DNA of 9,522 nucleotides from Methylotenera sp. (GCA_027310735.1 DAIDAH010000105.1:1-9522); one strand, 5' to 3'. Positions 1 through 6,272 are shown, counted from the first letter of the stretch. Translations and numbers: made by a program. Notes: generated from the letters alone by a model not told the origin.

Positions 1-151
1 CAACCACGCACTGCATCTGGCTTTGACTGACGAAGAAATCGAAACGCGTTGGCTCAATGGCGAAGATGTGTTTTCACCCGCCACCATTAACGAGGTGCAA
101 TGGCAGGAAATGGCCAATACTTTCGACGCGATTAAAGCTAGGCTGCATTAG
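1..151 (+). CDS. C-terminal end of an unidentified protein (partial)
   Basis: An open frame enters from the left edge and ends at the TAG at 149-151, giving the last 49 residues of a protein (ending ...NTFDAIKARLH). The stop lies one base before the ATG of the next gene, so the two are almost certainly co-transcribed and translationally coupled. I do not recognise the family. A natural guess would be the FAD-linked oxidase partner of the following Fe-S subunit, but the NPGK-type ending common in that family is not visible. It could equally be a subunit of an oxygenase served by the Rieske protein downstream. The fragment is acidic, predicted helical near its end and has no cysteine. Confidence 0.6.
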   Translation, partial: NHALHLALTDEEIETRWLNGEDVFSPATINEVQWQEMANTFDAIKARLH

Positions 152-152
152 T

Positions 153-1511
153 ATGAAAAAACCATTAGACCCAAAACTAGATTGGTCAGCCTACGATAGC
201 TACGGCGAAGGCGATGCCTATGCGCAGATTCCAGCCGAAGGTGGCGCGTATGGAAAGGCGGCATCTTTATGTATCGGCAGCCGCCAGTGCCAGCGCACAG
301 ACGTCGGCGTGATGTGCCCGAGCTTTAGATTGACGCACGACGATGCGCACTCCACACGACACAGAGCCGCCACACTCAAGGCCGCACTGAATGGCGAATA
401 TGGCGCGCAACCTTTTATAGGCAAAGAGCTGGCAGAGGCTATGGAGCTATGCGTAGCATGCAAAGGCTGCAAGCGCGAATGCCCGAATGGCGTGGATATG
501 GCAATGTTGCGTACCGAAGCATTGGCACAGCGCTGGGCTGCACTTGGCAAGATTCCGCTACGCGAACAACTGACGGCGCATTTGCCGTTATTTGCGCATC
601 ACTTCAAACTGTTCAACTGGTTTGGTAGCTTGCGCAGCAAAGTGCCGCTGATTGCGAAGTTAATGCAAAGCTGGCTGGGCATTGCAGCCAAGCGCTCATT
701 ACCCAAAGCTGCGCCTCGCGATTTTATGTCATCCGCACCTATAATCTCTCCAACAGAAAATGCACGCGAAGTAGTGCTGCTGGTCGATACTTTTTCCAAC
801 CACTTTGATCCTGACATTGCCCAAGCTGCGCTGGAAGTGTTGCAAGCTGGCGGTTATACCGTGCATTTCGCTAGACCTGCACAAGGTGAGCGTGCGCTGT
901 GTTGCGGTCGCACCTATTTTTCTAACGGCATGATAGACGAAGCGCGTGCCGAGGCGGTGCGTCTGGTGGATGCCTTATGGCCGTTTGTCGAACGCGGCTT
1001 GCCAGTTATCGGGCTGGAGCCATCATGCCTATTGATGTTGCGCGATGAATATTACATGCTGGATTTAGGCGAGCGCGTGGCGACGGTTGCCAAAGCCGCG
1101 CTATTGCTGGAAGAGTTTATTGCGCGTGAGCATGATGCCAAGCGATTGAATCTGCCACTGAAAGCCATGTCAGGCCAAGCGCTGGTACACGGCCATTGCC
1201 ACCAAAAAGCCTTCGGTGCGATGAAGTCTATGCGCAAAGTGCTAGGGCTAGTGCCTGAGTTAGAAGTCGAATTTATTGAGGCCAGTTGTTGTGGCATGGC
1301 TGGCGCGTTTGGTATGGAGGCCGAGCATTACGACACCTCCATGCAGATGGCAGAACTCGCACTGTTGCCGCAGATACGTGCCGCTGGCACAAATAACATG
1401 CTCATCGCCAACGGCACCAGTTGCCGCCACCAGATACGCGATGGTGTAGCGCGGCAACCGCTGCACCTCGCACAAGTGTTGCGCGCAGCAATCAACGCAT
1501 CGGGAGATTAA
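153..1511 (+). CDS. (Fe-S)-binding oxidoreductase subunit with two CCG domains (GlpC/GlcF-like; YdiJ C-terminal-half type)
   Basis: A 452-residue predicted electron-transfer subunit. The N-terminal part holds a three-cysteine motif (C40, C46, C55-P) and then a canonical [4Fe-4S] motif C100-x2-C103-x2-C106-x3-C110-P. Two cysteine-rich CCG (DUF224/heterodisulfide-reductase-like) domains follow: C250-C251-G with C292, and H348-C349-H350 with C379-C380-G and C424. The segment around residues 50-75 (MCPSFR, then HSTRHRA) resembles the C-terminal half of fused FAD/Fe-S dehydrogenases of the YdiJ or D-lactate/glycolate type, so a separate flavoprotein partner is expected. The substrate cannot be read from this. 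The ATG at 153 is preferred over one at 57 because it follows the upstream stop by one base, and the 57-152 stretch is a different frame of that gene. The stop is three bases before the amine-oxidase start, so the two form an operon. Confidence 0.85.
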   Translation: MKKPLDPKLDWSAYDSYGEGDAYAQIPAEGGAYGKAASLCIGSRQCQRTDVGVMCPSFRLTHDDAHSTRHRAATLKAALNGEYGAQPFIGKELAEAMELCVACKGCKRECPNGVDMAMLRTEALAQRWAALGKIPLREQLTAHLPLFAHHFKLFNWFGSLRSKVPLIAKLMQSWLGIAAKRSLPKAAPRDFMSSAPIISPTENAREVVLLVDTFSNHFDPDIAQAALEVLQAGGYTVHFARPAQGERALCCGRTYFSNGMIDEARAEAVRLVDALWPFVERGLPVIGLEPSCLLMLRDEYYMLDLGERVATVAKAALLLEEFIAREHDAKRLNLPLKAMSGQALVHGHCHQKAFGAMKSMRKVLGLVPELEVEFIEASCCGMAGAFGMEAEHYDTSMQMAELALLPQIRAAGTNNMLIANGTSCRHQIRDGVARQPLHLAQVLRAAINASGD

Positions 1512-1514
1512 ATC

Positions 1515-3059
1515 ATGCTGGATACGGTTATTGTCGGTGGAGGTTTATGCGGATTATCGCTGGCGGATAGCCTGCATCAAGCTGGGCGATCATTCGCTTT
1601 ATTTGAAGCCCGCGAGAGGCTAGGTGGTCGCATACTATCCAAACCATGTGCGCTGTCTGGCATGATGGTAGACCTTGGCCCGACATGGTTTTGGCCAGAT
1701 GCACAGCCGCACATGCTGGCACTGGTGGAGTCACTGCAACTCAGCTATTTTCCGCAACACGATACTGGCGCAGTGCTCAGCCTCACTGACCCGAATCAAG
1801 CCGCTGATAAACAGAATGTTGGTGTGCATGGTGGCGCGCACCGCGTAGCAAACGGCATGGGCGCTATCATCAAGGCATTGGCACAGCGCTTGCCAAAAGA
1901 TAGCATTCATCTAGGCCATGAGCTGATTGCCGTGGAAGACAAAGGTGACCATGTGGCGCTGCAATTCCGCCATCACGACATTGTGTTTACGGTTGAAGCC
2001 AAGCATGTGGTGCTGGCAATGCCACCTAGACTACTGGCTGAACATGTCAACTTCACACCTGCGCTAGACAATGCTTTACTGCAAGCCATGCGCAACACGC
2101 ACACTTGGATGGCAGACCAAGCCAAGGCGGTGATGGGTTATGAAAAATCATTCTGGCGTCAGGAGGGCAACTCTGGTAATGCGTTCGTGAGTCATCCGCA
2201 AGCGGTATTGTCCGAAGTGTTCGATGCCAGCGATGCGACGGCCAAGCATGCCGCGCTGGGTGGATTTTCGGCTATGCCAGCGGCCTTACGTGAATCTTAT
2301 CGTCAGGGCATGCCTATGCTGTTGGAAAGCCAGTTGGCACAACTATTTGGCATCGCGGCACAAAATGGTGAACTGCATTATCAAGACTGGGCAGCCGAAA
2401 CCTACACCTGCGCCACGCTGGATAAAACACCGCCGAACAGCCCGCCCATCTACGGCAGCCGCCATCTGCGCGATGCACACTGGAATGGCAAGTTGCTGTT
2501 AGGCGGCGCAGAAACCGCCACGCATGCCGGAGGTTATCTGGAAGGTGCTCTGGAAGCCGCATCCAGATTAGCTCACAGGCTATCCACTAGCGACTTAACT
2601 TCGACACTCAACGCCGACAACAACACTAGCCTGAGCCATTTTGGCAGTTGGGTTTCCACGCAACGCAGGCAGGTGTTGTCACGCTACCGCAGCCACCTGA
2701 ATCGGAACATGACATTGCAAGTAAAAGAGCAACTCACGCAGCGCGCATTGCTGGATACCGTTGAACAAATTTATGGCGAAGCCTTGCAAAAACTGCATAG
2801 CCTGCCGCTCAACACGCGTGATGTGGCCGTAGATAAAGGCCGCTCCGCACTTACGCCTGTAGTGCTGGCGCAGTTTAACGGCATCAATCAGGACTTGGTA
2901 GAAGCGGCACTGGAATTTAACCGTGGCTCATGCGCAATTTCAAACTTTCCAGCAGAAAATGAGCCAGCCGAAGACTATCAGGCAGCGATTCGGCTTGATC
3001 TGCTGGGTGCTTGGCGCGAATTTGCGCTTTCGGTGAACGATACGCTGCTGGCGCGCTAA
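1515..3059 (+). CDS. flavin amine-oxidase-fold FAD-dependent oxidoreductase with C-terminal extension
   Basis: A 514-residue predicted FAD flavoprotein of the amine oxidase (MAO/phytoene-desaturase-like) superfamily. The N-terminus is a Rossmann dinucleotide fold (VIVGGGLCG, residues 5-13), followed by the FAD-contacting ERLGGRI at 34-40 and DLGPTWFW at 53-60. The C-terminal FAD-binding segment of the fold is at 329-348 (GGAETATHAGGYLEG). Residues from about 360 to 514 lie beyond the usual end of the fold, look mostly helical and charged, and match nothing I recognise. There is no twin-arginine or Sec signal, so it is probably cytoplasmic. The Shine-Dalgarno GGGAGA at 1502-1507 supports the start. 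It sits three bases after the Fe-S gene and ahead of a Rieske ferredoxin, so its electrons may pass along these carriers. The substrate is unknown; an amine is only one possibility in this superfamily. Confidence 0.85.
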   Translation: MLDTVIVGGGLCGLSLADSLHQAGRSFALFEARERLGGRILSKPCALSGMMVDLGPTWFWPDAQPHMLALVESLQLSYFPQHDTGAVLSLTDPNQAADKQNVGVHGGAHRVANGMGAIIKALAQRLPKDSIHLGHELIAVEDKGDHVALQFRHHDIVFTVEAKHVVLAMPPRLLAEHVNFTPALDNALLQAMRNTHTWMADQAKAVMGYEKSFWRQEGNSGNAFVSHPQAVLSEVFDASDATAKHAALGGFSAMPAALRESYRQGMPMLLESQLAQLFGIAAQNGELHYQDWAAETYTCATLDKTPPNSPPIYGSRHLRDAHWNGKLLLGGAETATHAGGYLEGALEAASRLAHRLSTSDLTSTLNADNNTSLSHFGSWVSTQRRQVLSRYRSHLNRNMTLQVKEQLTQRALLDTVEQIYGEALQKLHSLPLNTRDVAVDKGRSALTPVVLAQFNGINQDLVEAALEFNRGSCAISNFPAENEPAEDYQAAIRLDLLGAWREFALSVNDTLLAR

Positions 3060-3062
3060 TCG

Positions 3063-3117
3063 TCAGAAAGAGCTAGTTTTCAGAAAGAACTGGTCGTCAT
3101 AAAAATCTGGTCATTAG
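3063..3117 (+). repeat. short degenerate tandem repeats in the leader of the Rieske gene
   Basis: The 68-base gap between the amine oxidase and Rieske genes holds TCAGAAAGAGCTAGT (3063-3077) and TCAGAAAGAACTGGT (3080-3094). These are 13/15 identical with a 17-base period. A shorter echo, CTGGTCGTCAT (3090-3100) against CTGGTCATTAG (3107-3117), runs up to the ribosome binding site. It may be replication slippage or a leader element; no function is evident. Confidence 0.55.
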
Positions 3118-3127
3118 GAGAAAACAG

Positions 3128-3451
3128 ATGGCTTATATCACGCTATGCAAACACAAAAACCTGATGGAAGGCGAACTGGCCGCATTCAGCACCGACGATG
3201 GAGAAGTGATGCTAATCTGGCCTGACGATGGTGAACTAAAAGCTTTTCAAGGCACGTGCCCACATCAGGACGTGCCACTGTGGAGCACCTTCAACGGTCG
3301 CATCGTCACCTGCCAGTTTCACAATTGGGTGTTCGATGGCCGCACCGGTAAAGGCTTAAGCCCTAGTGGCTGCGAACTGAAACAATATCCACTGCGCATT
3401 GAAGATGGCATGGTTCAAGTGGATATGATGCAAGTAGACCTAACTAACTAG
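3128..3451 (+). CDS. Rieske [2Fe-2S] ferredoxin, toluene-4-monooxygenase (TmoC/T4MOC) type
   Basis: A 107-residue soluble Rieske protein. The cluster ligands are clear: C44-P-H46 and C62-x2-H65, with 15 residues between H46 and C62, and aromatic residues (W67, F69) following. After the second box the run GKGLSPSGCELKQYP (74-88) has the G..P..C.L..YP pattern I associate with T4MOC, the ferredoxin that feeds the diiron hydroxylase of toluene-4-monooxygenase. There is no signal peptide or membrane anchor, which argues against a cytochrome bc1 Rieske subunit. AGGAG at 3116-3120 is seven bases before the ATG. By inference it carries electrons from a flavoprotein (perhaps the neighbouring amine-oxidase-fold or Fe-S protein) to an oxygenase not seen here. 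It could also be a nitrite-reductase small-subunit-like protein, which I consider less likely. Confidence 0.85.
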   Translation: MAYITLCKHKNLMEGELAAFSTDDGEVMLIWPDDGELKAFQGTCPHQDVPLWSTFNGRIVTCQFHNWVFDGRTGKGLSPSGCELKQYPLRIEDGMVQVDMMQVDLTN

Positions 3452-3475
3452 CTAACAATAATCGAGAGCAAAAAT

Positions 3476-3799
3476 ATGTGTGAAGAACTACAAGGCAAAT
3501 GCCGTTACTTTGTAACCTACAGTGGTGTTAAATTACCACTAAAACTAAGCCAACCACTGGATGAAGATGCGCTTAGTAATCGCAATACTTTTTTTCGTGC
3601 TTACTTTGATGATCAGGAGCGTATGACGGGCTTGCAGAAATTAGTTTACGGCGAAGTCGAGCTTGAACACCATTATGCTTATTACGATAACGGCACATTA
3701 AAACAGGCGGTAGTGATTGATGCTGAGGGGGATGCAACTACACTACACTTTGACGATAGGAGCATGGACAATGCAGGAGTGCAAGAAACGCAGGCATAG
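3476..3799 (+). CDS. small conserved protein, probably DUF6156 family
   Basis: A 107-residue protein of unknown function. The N-terminus CRYFVTYSGVKLPLKL (9-24), together with RNTFFRAYFD (36-45) and KLVYGEVELEHHYAYYDNG (55-73), looks like the family I remember as DUF6156; this rests on memory, not a search. The composition suggests a compact mixed beta fold rich in aromatic residues, with no membrane segment and only two cysteines (C2 and C9), which are too few for an obvious cluster site. A GAGAG ribosome site lies at 3464-3468. It begins 24 bases after the Rieske gene and is the last gene of the run, so it is likely an accessory or assembly protein of the same redox module. Confidence 0.7.
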   Translation: MCEELQGKCRYFVTYSGVKLPLKLSQPLDEDALSNRNTFFRAYFDDQERMTGLQKLVYGEVELEHHYAYYDNGTLKQAVVIDAEGDATTLHFDDRSMDNAGVQETQA

Positions 3800-3812
3800 T
3801 GCGCTTCTTGCA
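3780..3812 (+). terminator. stem-loop at the end of the redox operon (possible terminator)
   Basis: TGCAAGAAACGC (3780-3791) pairs with GCGCTTCTTGCA (3801-3812) over 12 positions with one mismatch, around a 9-base loop that contains the last gene's stop codon. It lies between convergent genes, as an intrinsic terminator would. The following sequence (ACCATTATAGTTTTA) is T-containing but not a true T run, so termination may be weak or the hairpin may act to protect the mRNA 3' end. Confidence 0.45.
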
Positions 3813-3816
3813 ACCA

Positions 3817-4260
3817 TTATAGTTTTAGCCGAAATGGAAGCATCGTAGAGGCACTAAAGCCGTTATTACGGTAAAAATTCTGTGCCGCAACATTATCACC
3901 ATCAGTCAACAACGTGATGCGCTTGCAGCCAATTGCTCGTGCGTGCTCTATTGCCGCCTGCAGTAGCTTGGAGCCCGTGCCTGCACCTCTAAATTGCGGC
4001 AAAACCACCATATCTTCAAGCAAAGCAACGCGTTCGCCAAGTGCTGTAGATACGGTATAAAGCAAATTAATCATGCCCACAATCGAGTCATCTGTACGTA
4101 TGGTTAAAATCTCACCGACTTCTGGATTGGAGATGATTTTTAAAAGGCCACGATGCTGAGCTTCAGCATCTGGCTGAAATTCAGCCTCTTGTGAAAAAAG
4201 CAGATTCAAAAGAGTTGTGAGTGCGGGAATATCTGCCGCCGTTGCTAATTCAATTCGCAT
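3817..4260 (-). CDS. GNAT family N-acetyltransferase
   Basis: A 147-residue protein covering the whole GNAT fold. It starts with the typical MRIELATAADIPAL strand-helix. The acetyl-CoA pyrophosphate-binding motif A is VLPQFRGAGTGSKLL (86-100), with the R/Q-x-x-G-x-G/A signature as Q89-F-R-G-A-G-T-G. Motif B is NVAAQNFYRNNGF (123-135), with the tyrosine (Y130) that often serves as general acid. It transfers an acetyl group from acetyl-CoA to an amine; the acceptor (small molecule or protein N-terminus) cannot be told from the sequence. It is a single gene on the - strand, convergent with the redox operon and downstream of the GGDEF gene. It has its own candidate promoter 27-35 bases upstream and only a weak ribosome site. 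Family assignment is firm, substrate unknown. Confidence 0.88.
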   Translation of the reverse strand: MRIELATAADIPALTTLLNLLFSQEAEFQPDAEAQHRGLLKIISNPEVGEILTIRTDDSIVGMINLLYTVSTALGERVALLEDMVVLPQFRGAGTGSKLLQAAIEHARAIGCKRITLLTDGDNVAAQNFYRNNGFSASTMLPFRLKL

Positions 4261-4286
4261 TTGTATACTCGGATAGTTTTACAGTG

Positions 4287-4317
4287 ATTGTAACAAATGT
4301 AAGACGCGTAATTGCAA
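4287..4317 (-). promoter_or_regulatory. candidate extended -10 promoter for the GNAT gene
   Basis: Read on the - strand, TGTTACAAT (4295-4287) is an extended -10 (TGn plus TACAAT, one base from TATAAT). TTGCAA at 4317-4312 is a possible -35 with a long 19-base spacer. Transcription would begin near 4280, giving a leader of about 20 bases before the ATG at 4260. It lies in the 106-base gap after the GGDEF gene, so the acetyltransferase could be expressed separately. Confidence 0.45.
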
Positions 4318-4366
4318 TTCCCCAAAATAACACTGGTACGGACTGGCACTCACGCTATCCCTTAAA

Positions 4367-5305
4367 TTACTGCGTAAAAACGGCGAATCTGTCTTTACCG
4401 TTCTTTTTGGCATCGTACATCGCATTATCTGCGGCTGTCAGCAATGTATCTGAACTATCGGCATGCTCTGGATATTCAGCCATCCCAATACTGGCAGAGA
4501 TGCTTGAAATGGTTTTTTTACCCAGTTCGTAAGGAACGCGCAATACCTCAAGTATACGATTTGCCACCAGAATGGCCCGATCAAGATCAGACTCAAGTAA
4601 AATCACAACGAACTCGTCACCTCCCATTCTAGCAGCGGTATCGCCTTCTCTCAGGCAAGACAGCATGCGTGTTGCCACCTCTTTCAACAAGCGGTCACCA
4701 GCAGCGTGACCATAAGTATCATTCACTGGCTTGAATCCATCCAAATCAATAAATAGTAGCGATATAGCACGTGATGCTCGGTTAGAAACTGAAATGGCCT
4801 GATTCAAACGATCCAGCAACAAGGTTCGATTTGGCAAACCTGTGAGTTGATCGAAATGTGCTAATCCAAAAAGGTGCTTTTGTTTGCGGTGAGTTATTTC
4901 GTTCAGTAAATCATAGCCATTAGCCATGCCAACATAAGCTTTATCTTTTGTCACAATGAAACCACTCACCATATGATGGATGCCTGCATCAAGCACGATT
5001 CGCGCAACGTCTTCAATGCTGGTTTTAATATCAACAATGATTGGAGTGCTGTCCATCAACGTTGAAATAGGCTTTTTGCCTTTGAGTTCTATTGAGTAAG
5101 GTTTACTGAAGAGCTCGGTGAATTCGAGCCGTAAGATCATACCTACTGGTCGATTTTTATTATTCACGACAGGCAATGCATATAGCTTTTTATCCTCGTG
5201 AAAGTTTTCCAACACTTTGCGGCAACTTTCATCCTCATGTACGGCTGGCACTGTTTTAAGCAAACTTTCCACAGTGGAGTGAGCTGTATGATCTTCAGTT
5301 GCCAT
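4367..5305 (-). CDS. CBS-domain diguanylate cyclase (GGDEF)
   Basis: A 312-residue cytoplasmic signalling protein. Residues about 13-65 and 78-135 look like a tandem CBS pair (for example YALPVVNNKNRPVGMI at 42-57), a Bateman module that usually binds adenine nucleotides or c-di-NMPs. The GGDEF domain begins at DQLTGLPNR (152-160) and continues with FIDLDGFKPVNDTYGH (185-200). The active-site loop is intact GGDEF (228-232). The RxxD inhibitory site is also present (R219-E-G-D222, five residues before GGDEF), so the enzyme should make c-di-GMP from two GTP and be product-inhibited. There is no EAL domain, transmembrane segment or receiver domain. An AGGAT ribosome site precedes the ATG. Its output process (motility or biofilm) cannot be told from the neighbours. 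Confidence 0.9.
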   Translation of the reverse strand: MATEDHTAHSTVESLLKTVPAVHEDESCRKVLENFHEDKKLYALPVVNNKNRPVGMILRLEFTELFSKPYSIELKGKKPISTLMDSTPIIVDIKTSIEDVARIVLDAGIHHMVSGFIVTKDKAYVGMANGYDLLNEITHRKQKHLFGLAHFDQLTGLPNRTLLLDRLNQAISVSNRASRAISLLFIDLDGFKPVNDTYGHAAGDRLLKEVATRMLSCLREGDTAARMGGDEFVVILLESDLDRAILVANRILEVLRVPYELGKKTISSISASIGMAEYPEHADSSDTLLTAADNAMYDAKKNGKDRFAVFTQ

Positions 5306-5464
5306 TCGTTTGCAATCCTATAAAGAATAAGTCTTTGTTGTGTTGTGAAACTGGCTGATGTCTAACGCTAACAGCCTAATATTACATTTTAATGAAATAG
5401 GATAACGGCTAGAGGCTGCAGCACTGGTGTTCATATAAGGAAAATAGTTAACGGTTGCCTACAA

Positions 5465-5497
5465 CTAAATGCCTTGATGAAATCACAAGGCATTTAG
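5465..5497. repeat. perfect 12-bp inverted repeat (hairpin)
   Basis: CTAAATGCCTTG (5465-5476) and CAAGGCATTTAG (5486-5497) are exact reverse complements around the 9-base loop ATGAAATCA. Neither flank gives a run of T (GGAAAAAC to the right; TTGTAGGC when read leftwards), so it is not a classical terminator. It may be an operator, part of a small RNA or an isolated repeat unit. Confidence 0.7.
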
Positions 5498-5581
5498 GAA
5501 AAACATCGAGGTACGGTAAAGAAGTCACTTAAGGCATACTCAATAATTGCAATTAGCCTATCAATTTACCCACTACTTTTG

Positions 5582-5590
5582 TGACATAAT
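5582..5590 (+). promoter_or_regulatory. candidate extended -10 promoter of the small secreted protein gene
   Basis: TGACATAAT fits an extended -10 (TGn plus CATAAT). The upstream TTTACC at 5565-5570 is too close (14-base spacer) to be a good -35, which is common for extended -10 promoters. Transcription would start near 5597, about 55 bases before the proposed TTG start. Confidence 0.4.
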
Positions 5591-5641
5591 CTCGCCCCTT
5601 TGAGTTTATGCATACATATAGACTCGCTCTTATTTATTATT

Positions 5642-5646
5642 GGAGA
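5642..5646 (+). promoter_or_regulatory. ribosome binding site deciding a TTG start
   Basis: GGAGA is positioned six to seven bases before the TTG at 5652. The alternative upstream TTG at 5640 would overlap this site and has no Shine-Dalgarno of its own. This places the N-terminus exactly at the start of a good signal peptide. Confidence 0.65.
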
Positions 5647-5651
5647 CTATC

Positions 5652-5894
5652 TTGAAGTCGGGTTTTATCGTTTTTGCAGTTATGGCAGTATTTAGTACTA
5701 ATGCTTTTGCCTTTAAATGCAATACCGTCATGGGTGGATGCCCAGTTGACAATGCACTAGGCACCTCTCCACACATGAGGTCGCAGATTGTGAATACCGT
5801 TGCTGCGCAAAAAAACACCCTAAATAACAAAGCACCTGTAACGCCAGTCACTGCAGGAAAAACTACCAGTCAGAATAAAACGCAAACCAAATAG
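5652..5894 (+). CDS. small secreted two-cysteine protein of unknown function
   Basis: An 80-residue predicted exported protein. From the TTG start the sequence is MKSGFIVFAVMAVFSTNAFA, a compact Sec signal peptide with a lysine, a hydrophobic core and an AFA signal-peptidase I site after residue 20. The mature part of about 60 residues carries only two cysteines (C23, C30; KCNTVMGGCP), which could form a small disulfide loop in the periplasm. It ends in a low-complexity tail rich in T, Q, N and K. The cysteine spacing does not fit a haem CXXCH, and C23 is not placed like a lipobox cysteine. I recognise no family. It stands alone on the + strand, convergent with fdx 39 bases away. Reality is supported by the signal peptide, ribosome site and promoter; function is unknown. 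Confidence 0.65.
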   Translation: MKSGFIVFAVMAVFSTNAFAFKCNTVMGGCPVDNALGTSPHMRSQIVNTVAAQKNTLNNKAPVTPVTAGKTTSQNKTQTK

Positions 5895-5933
5895 AAGTTC
5901 TGTAGAAAGCACTTTAAGTCACCATGCAGTGCC

Positions 5934-6272
5934 CTACTCATGCTCACGTGCGTGGTTGAGACTGTAACGCGGCAACTCAATCGTGAGTGGCGTTTGACCA
6001 ACTTTCACTTGGCAAGCCAATCGTGAGGTGGGCGTTAGCCCCCAAGCTTTATCCAGCTGATCTTCCTCTTCCTCTTCAGCAGGCGACAATGAGCGATAAC
6101 CTTCACGGATAATGATATGACAGGTGCTGCAAGCACTAACACCATCGCAGGCATGTTCAATTTCCACCCCTGCGGTAAGTAATGCATCACATAATATTTT
6201 GCCAGCCTTCACCTCAACATCCAAGCCATTCGGACATACATCAGGATTCGGTAGTACCTTAATTATTGTCAT
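5934..6272 (-). CDS. fdx: ISC-type [2Fe-2S] ferredoxin
   Basis: A 112-residue adrenodoxin-like ferredoxin of the ISC machine. The cluster cysteines C42-x5-C48-x2-C51 and C87 fall at the same positions as I recall for E. coli Fdx, and the length is nearly the same. The acidic patch EEEEED (66-71) and the ACDGVSACSTCH motif are typical of this group. It donates electrons for sulfur reduction and cluster assembly on IscU, with IscS as partner. Its ATG overlaps the hscA stop by four bases (ATGA at 6269-6272), so translation is coupled. It is the last isc gene here. The usual iscX does not follow; the next gene is convergent on the + strand. Confidence 0.95.
   Translation of the reverse strand: MTIIKVLPNPDVCPNGLDVEVKAGKILCDALLTAGVEIEHACDGVSACSTCHIIIREGYRSLSPAEEEEEDQLDKAWGLTPTSRLACQVKVGQTPLTIELPRYSLNHAREHE

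Larger units (their letters stand above)
5306..5651. other. gene-free region between divergent genes
   Basis: About 346 bases separate the start of the - strand GGDEF gene from the + strand secreted-protein gene. No convincing coding frame is seen on either strand. It holds a perfect 12-bp inverted repeat (5465-5497) and an extended -10 promoter near 5582-5590. A short internal repeat CTAACGCTAAC also occurs around 5360. I saw no clear -10/-35 pair for the GGDEF gene. The hairpin and the size leave room for a small RNA or operator sites. Confidence 0.6.

Noticed and set aside
57..152. N-terminal extension of the Fe-S protein from the ATG at 57
   Set aside because: This stretch overlaps the coding end of the upstream gene in another frame and gives an unlikely peptide. 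The ATG at 153 directly follows the upstream stop.
4221..4532. 103-residue + strand open frame over the GNAT/GGDEF junction
   Set aside because: It overlaps two well-supported - strand genes and the promoter gap between them, and has no recognisable family.
5473..5490. FNR/CRP-type operator inside the 12-bp hairpin (TTGAT...TCACAA)
   Set aside because: The half-sites have the wrong spacing and do not match each other; the resemblance comes from the hairpin arms.
5355..5500. Possible integron attC site (GTCTAAC near 5359)
   Set aside because: There is no matching GTTRRRY partner with paired inner boxes, and no integrase or cassette genes nearby.
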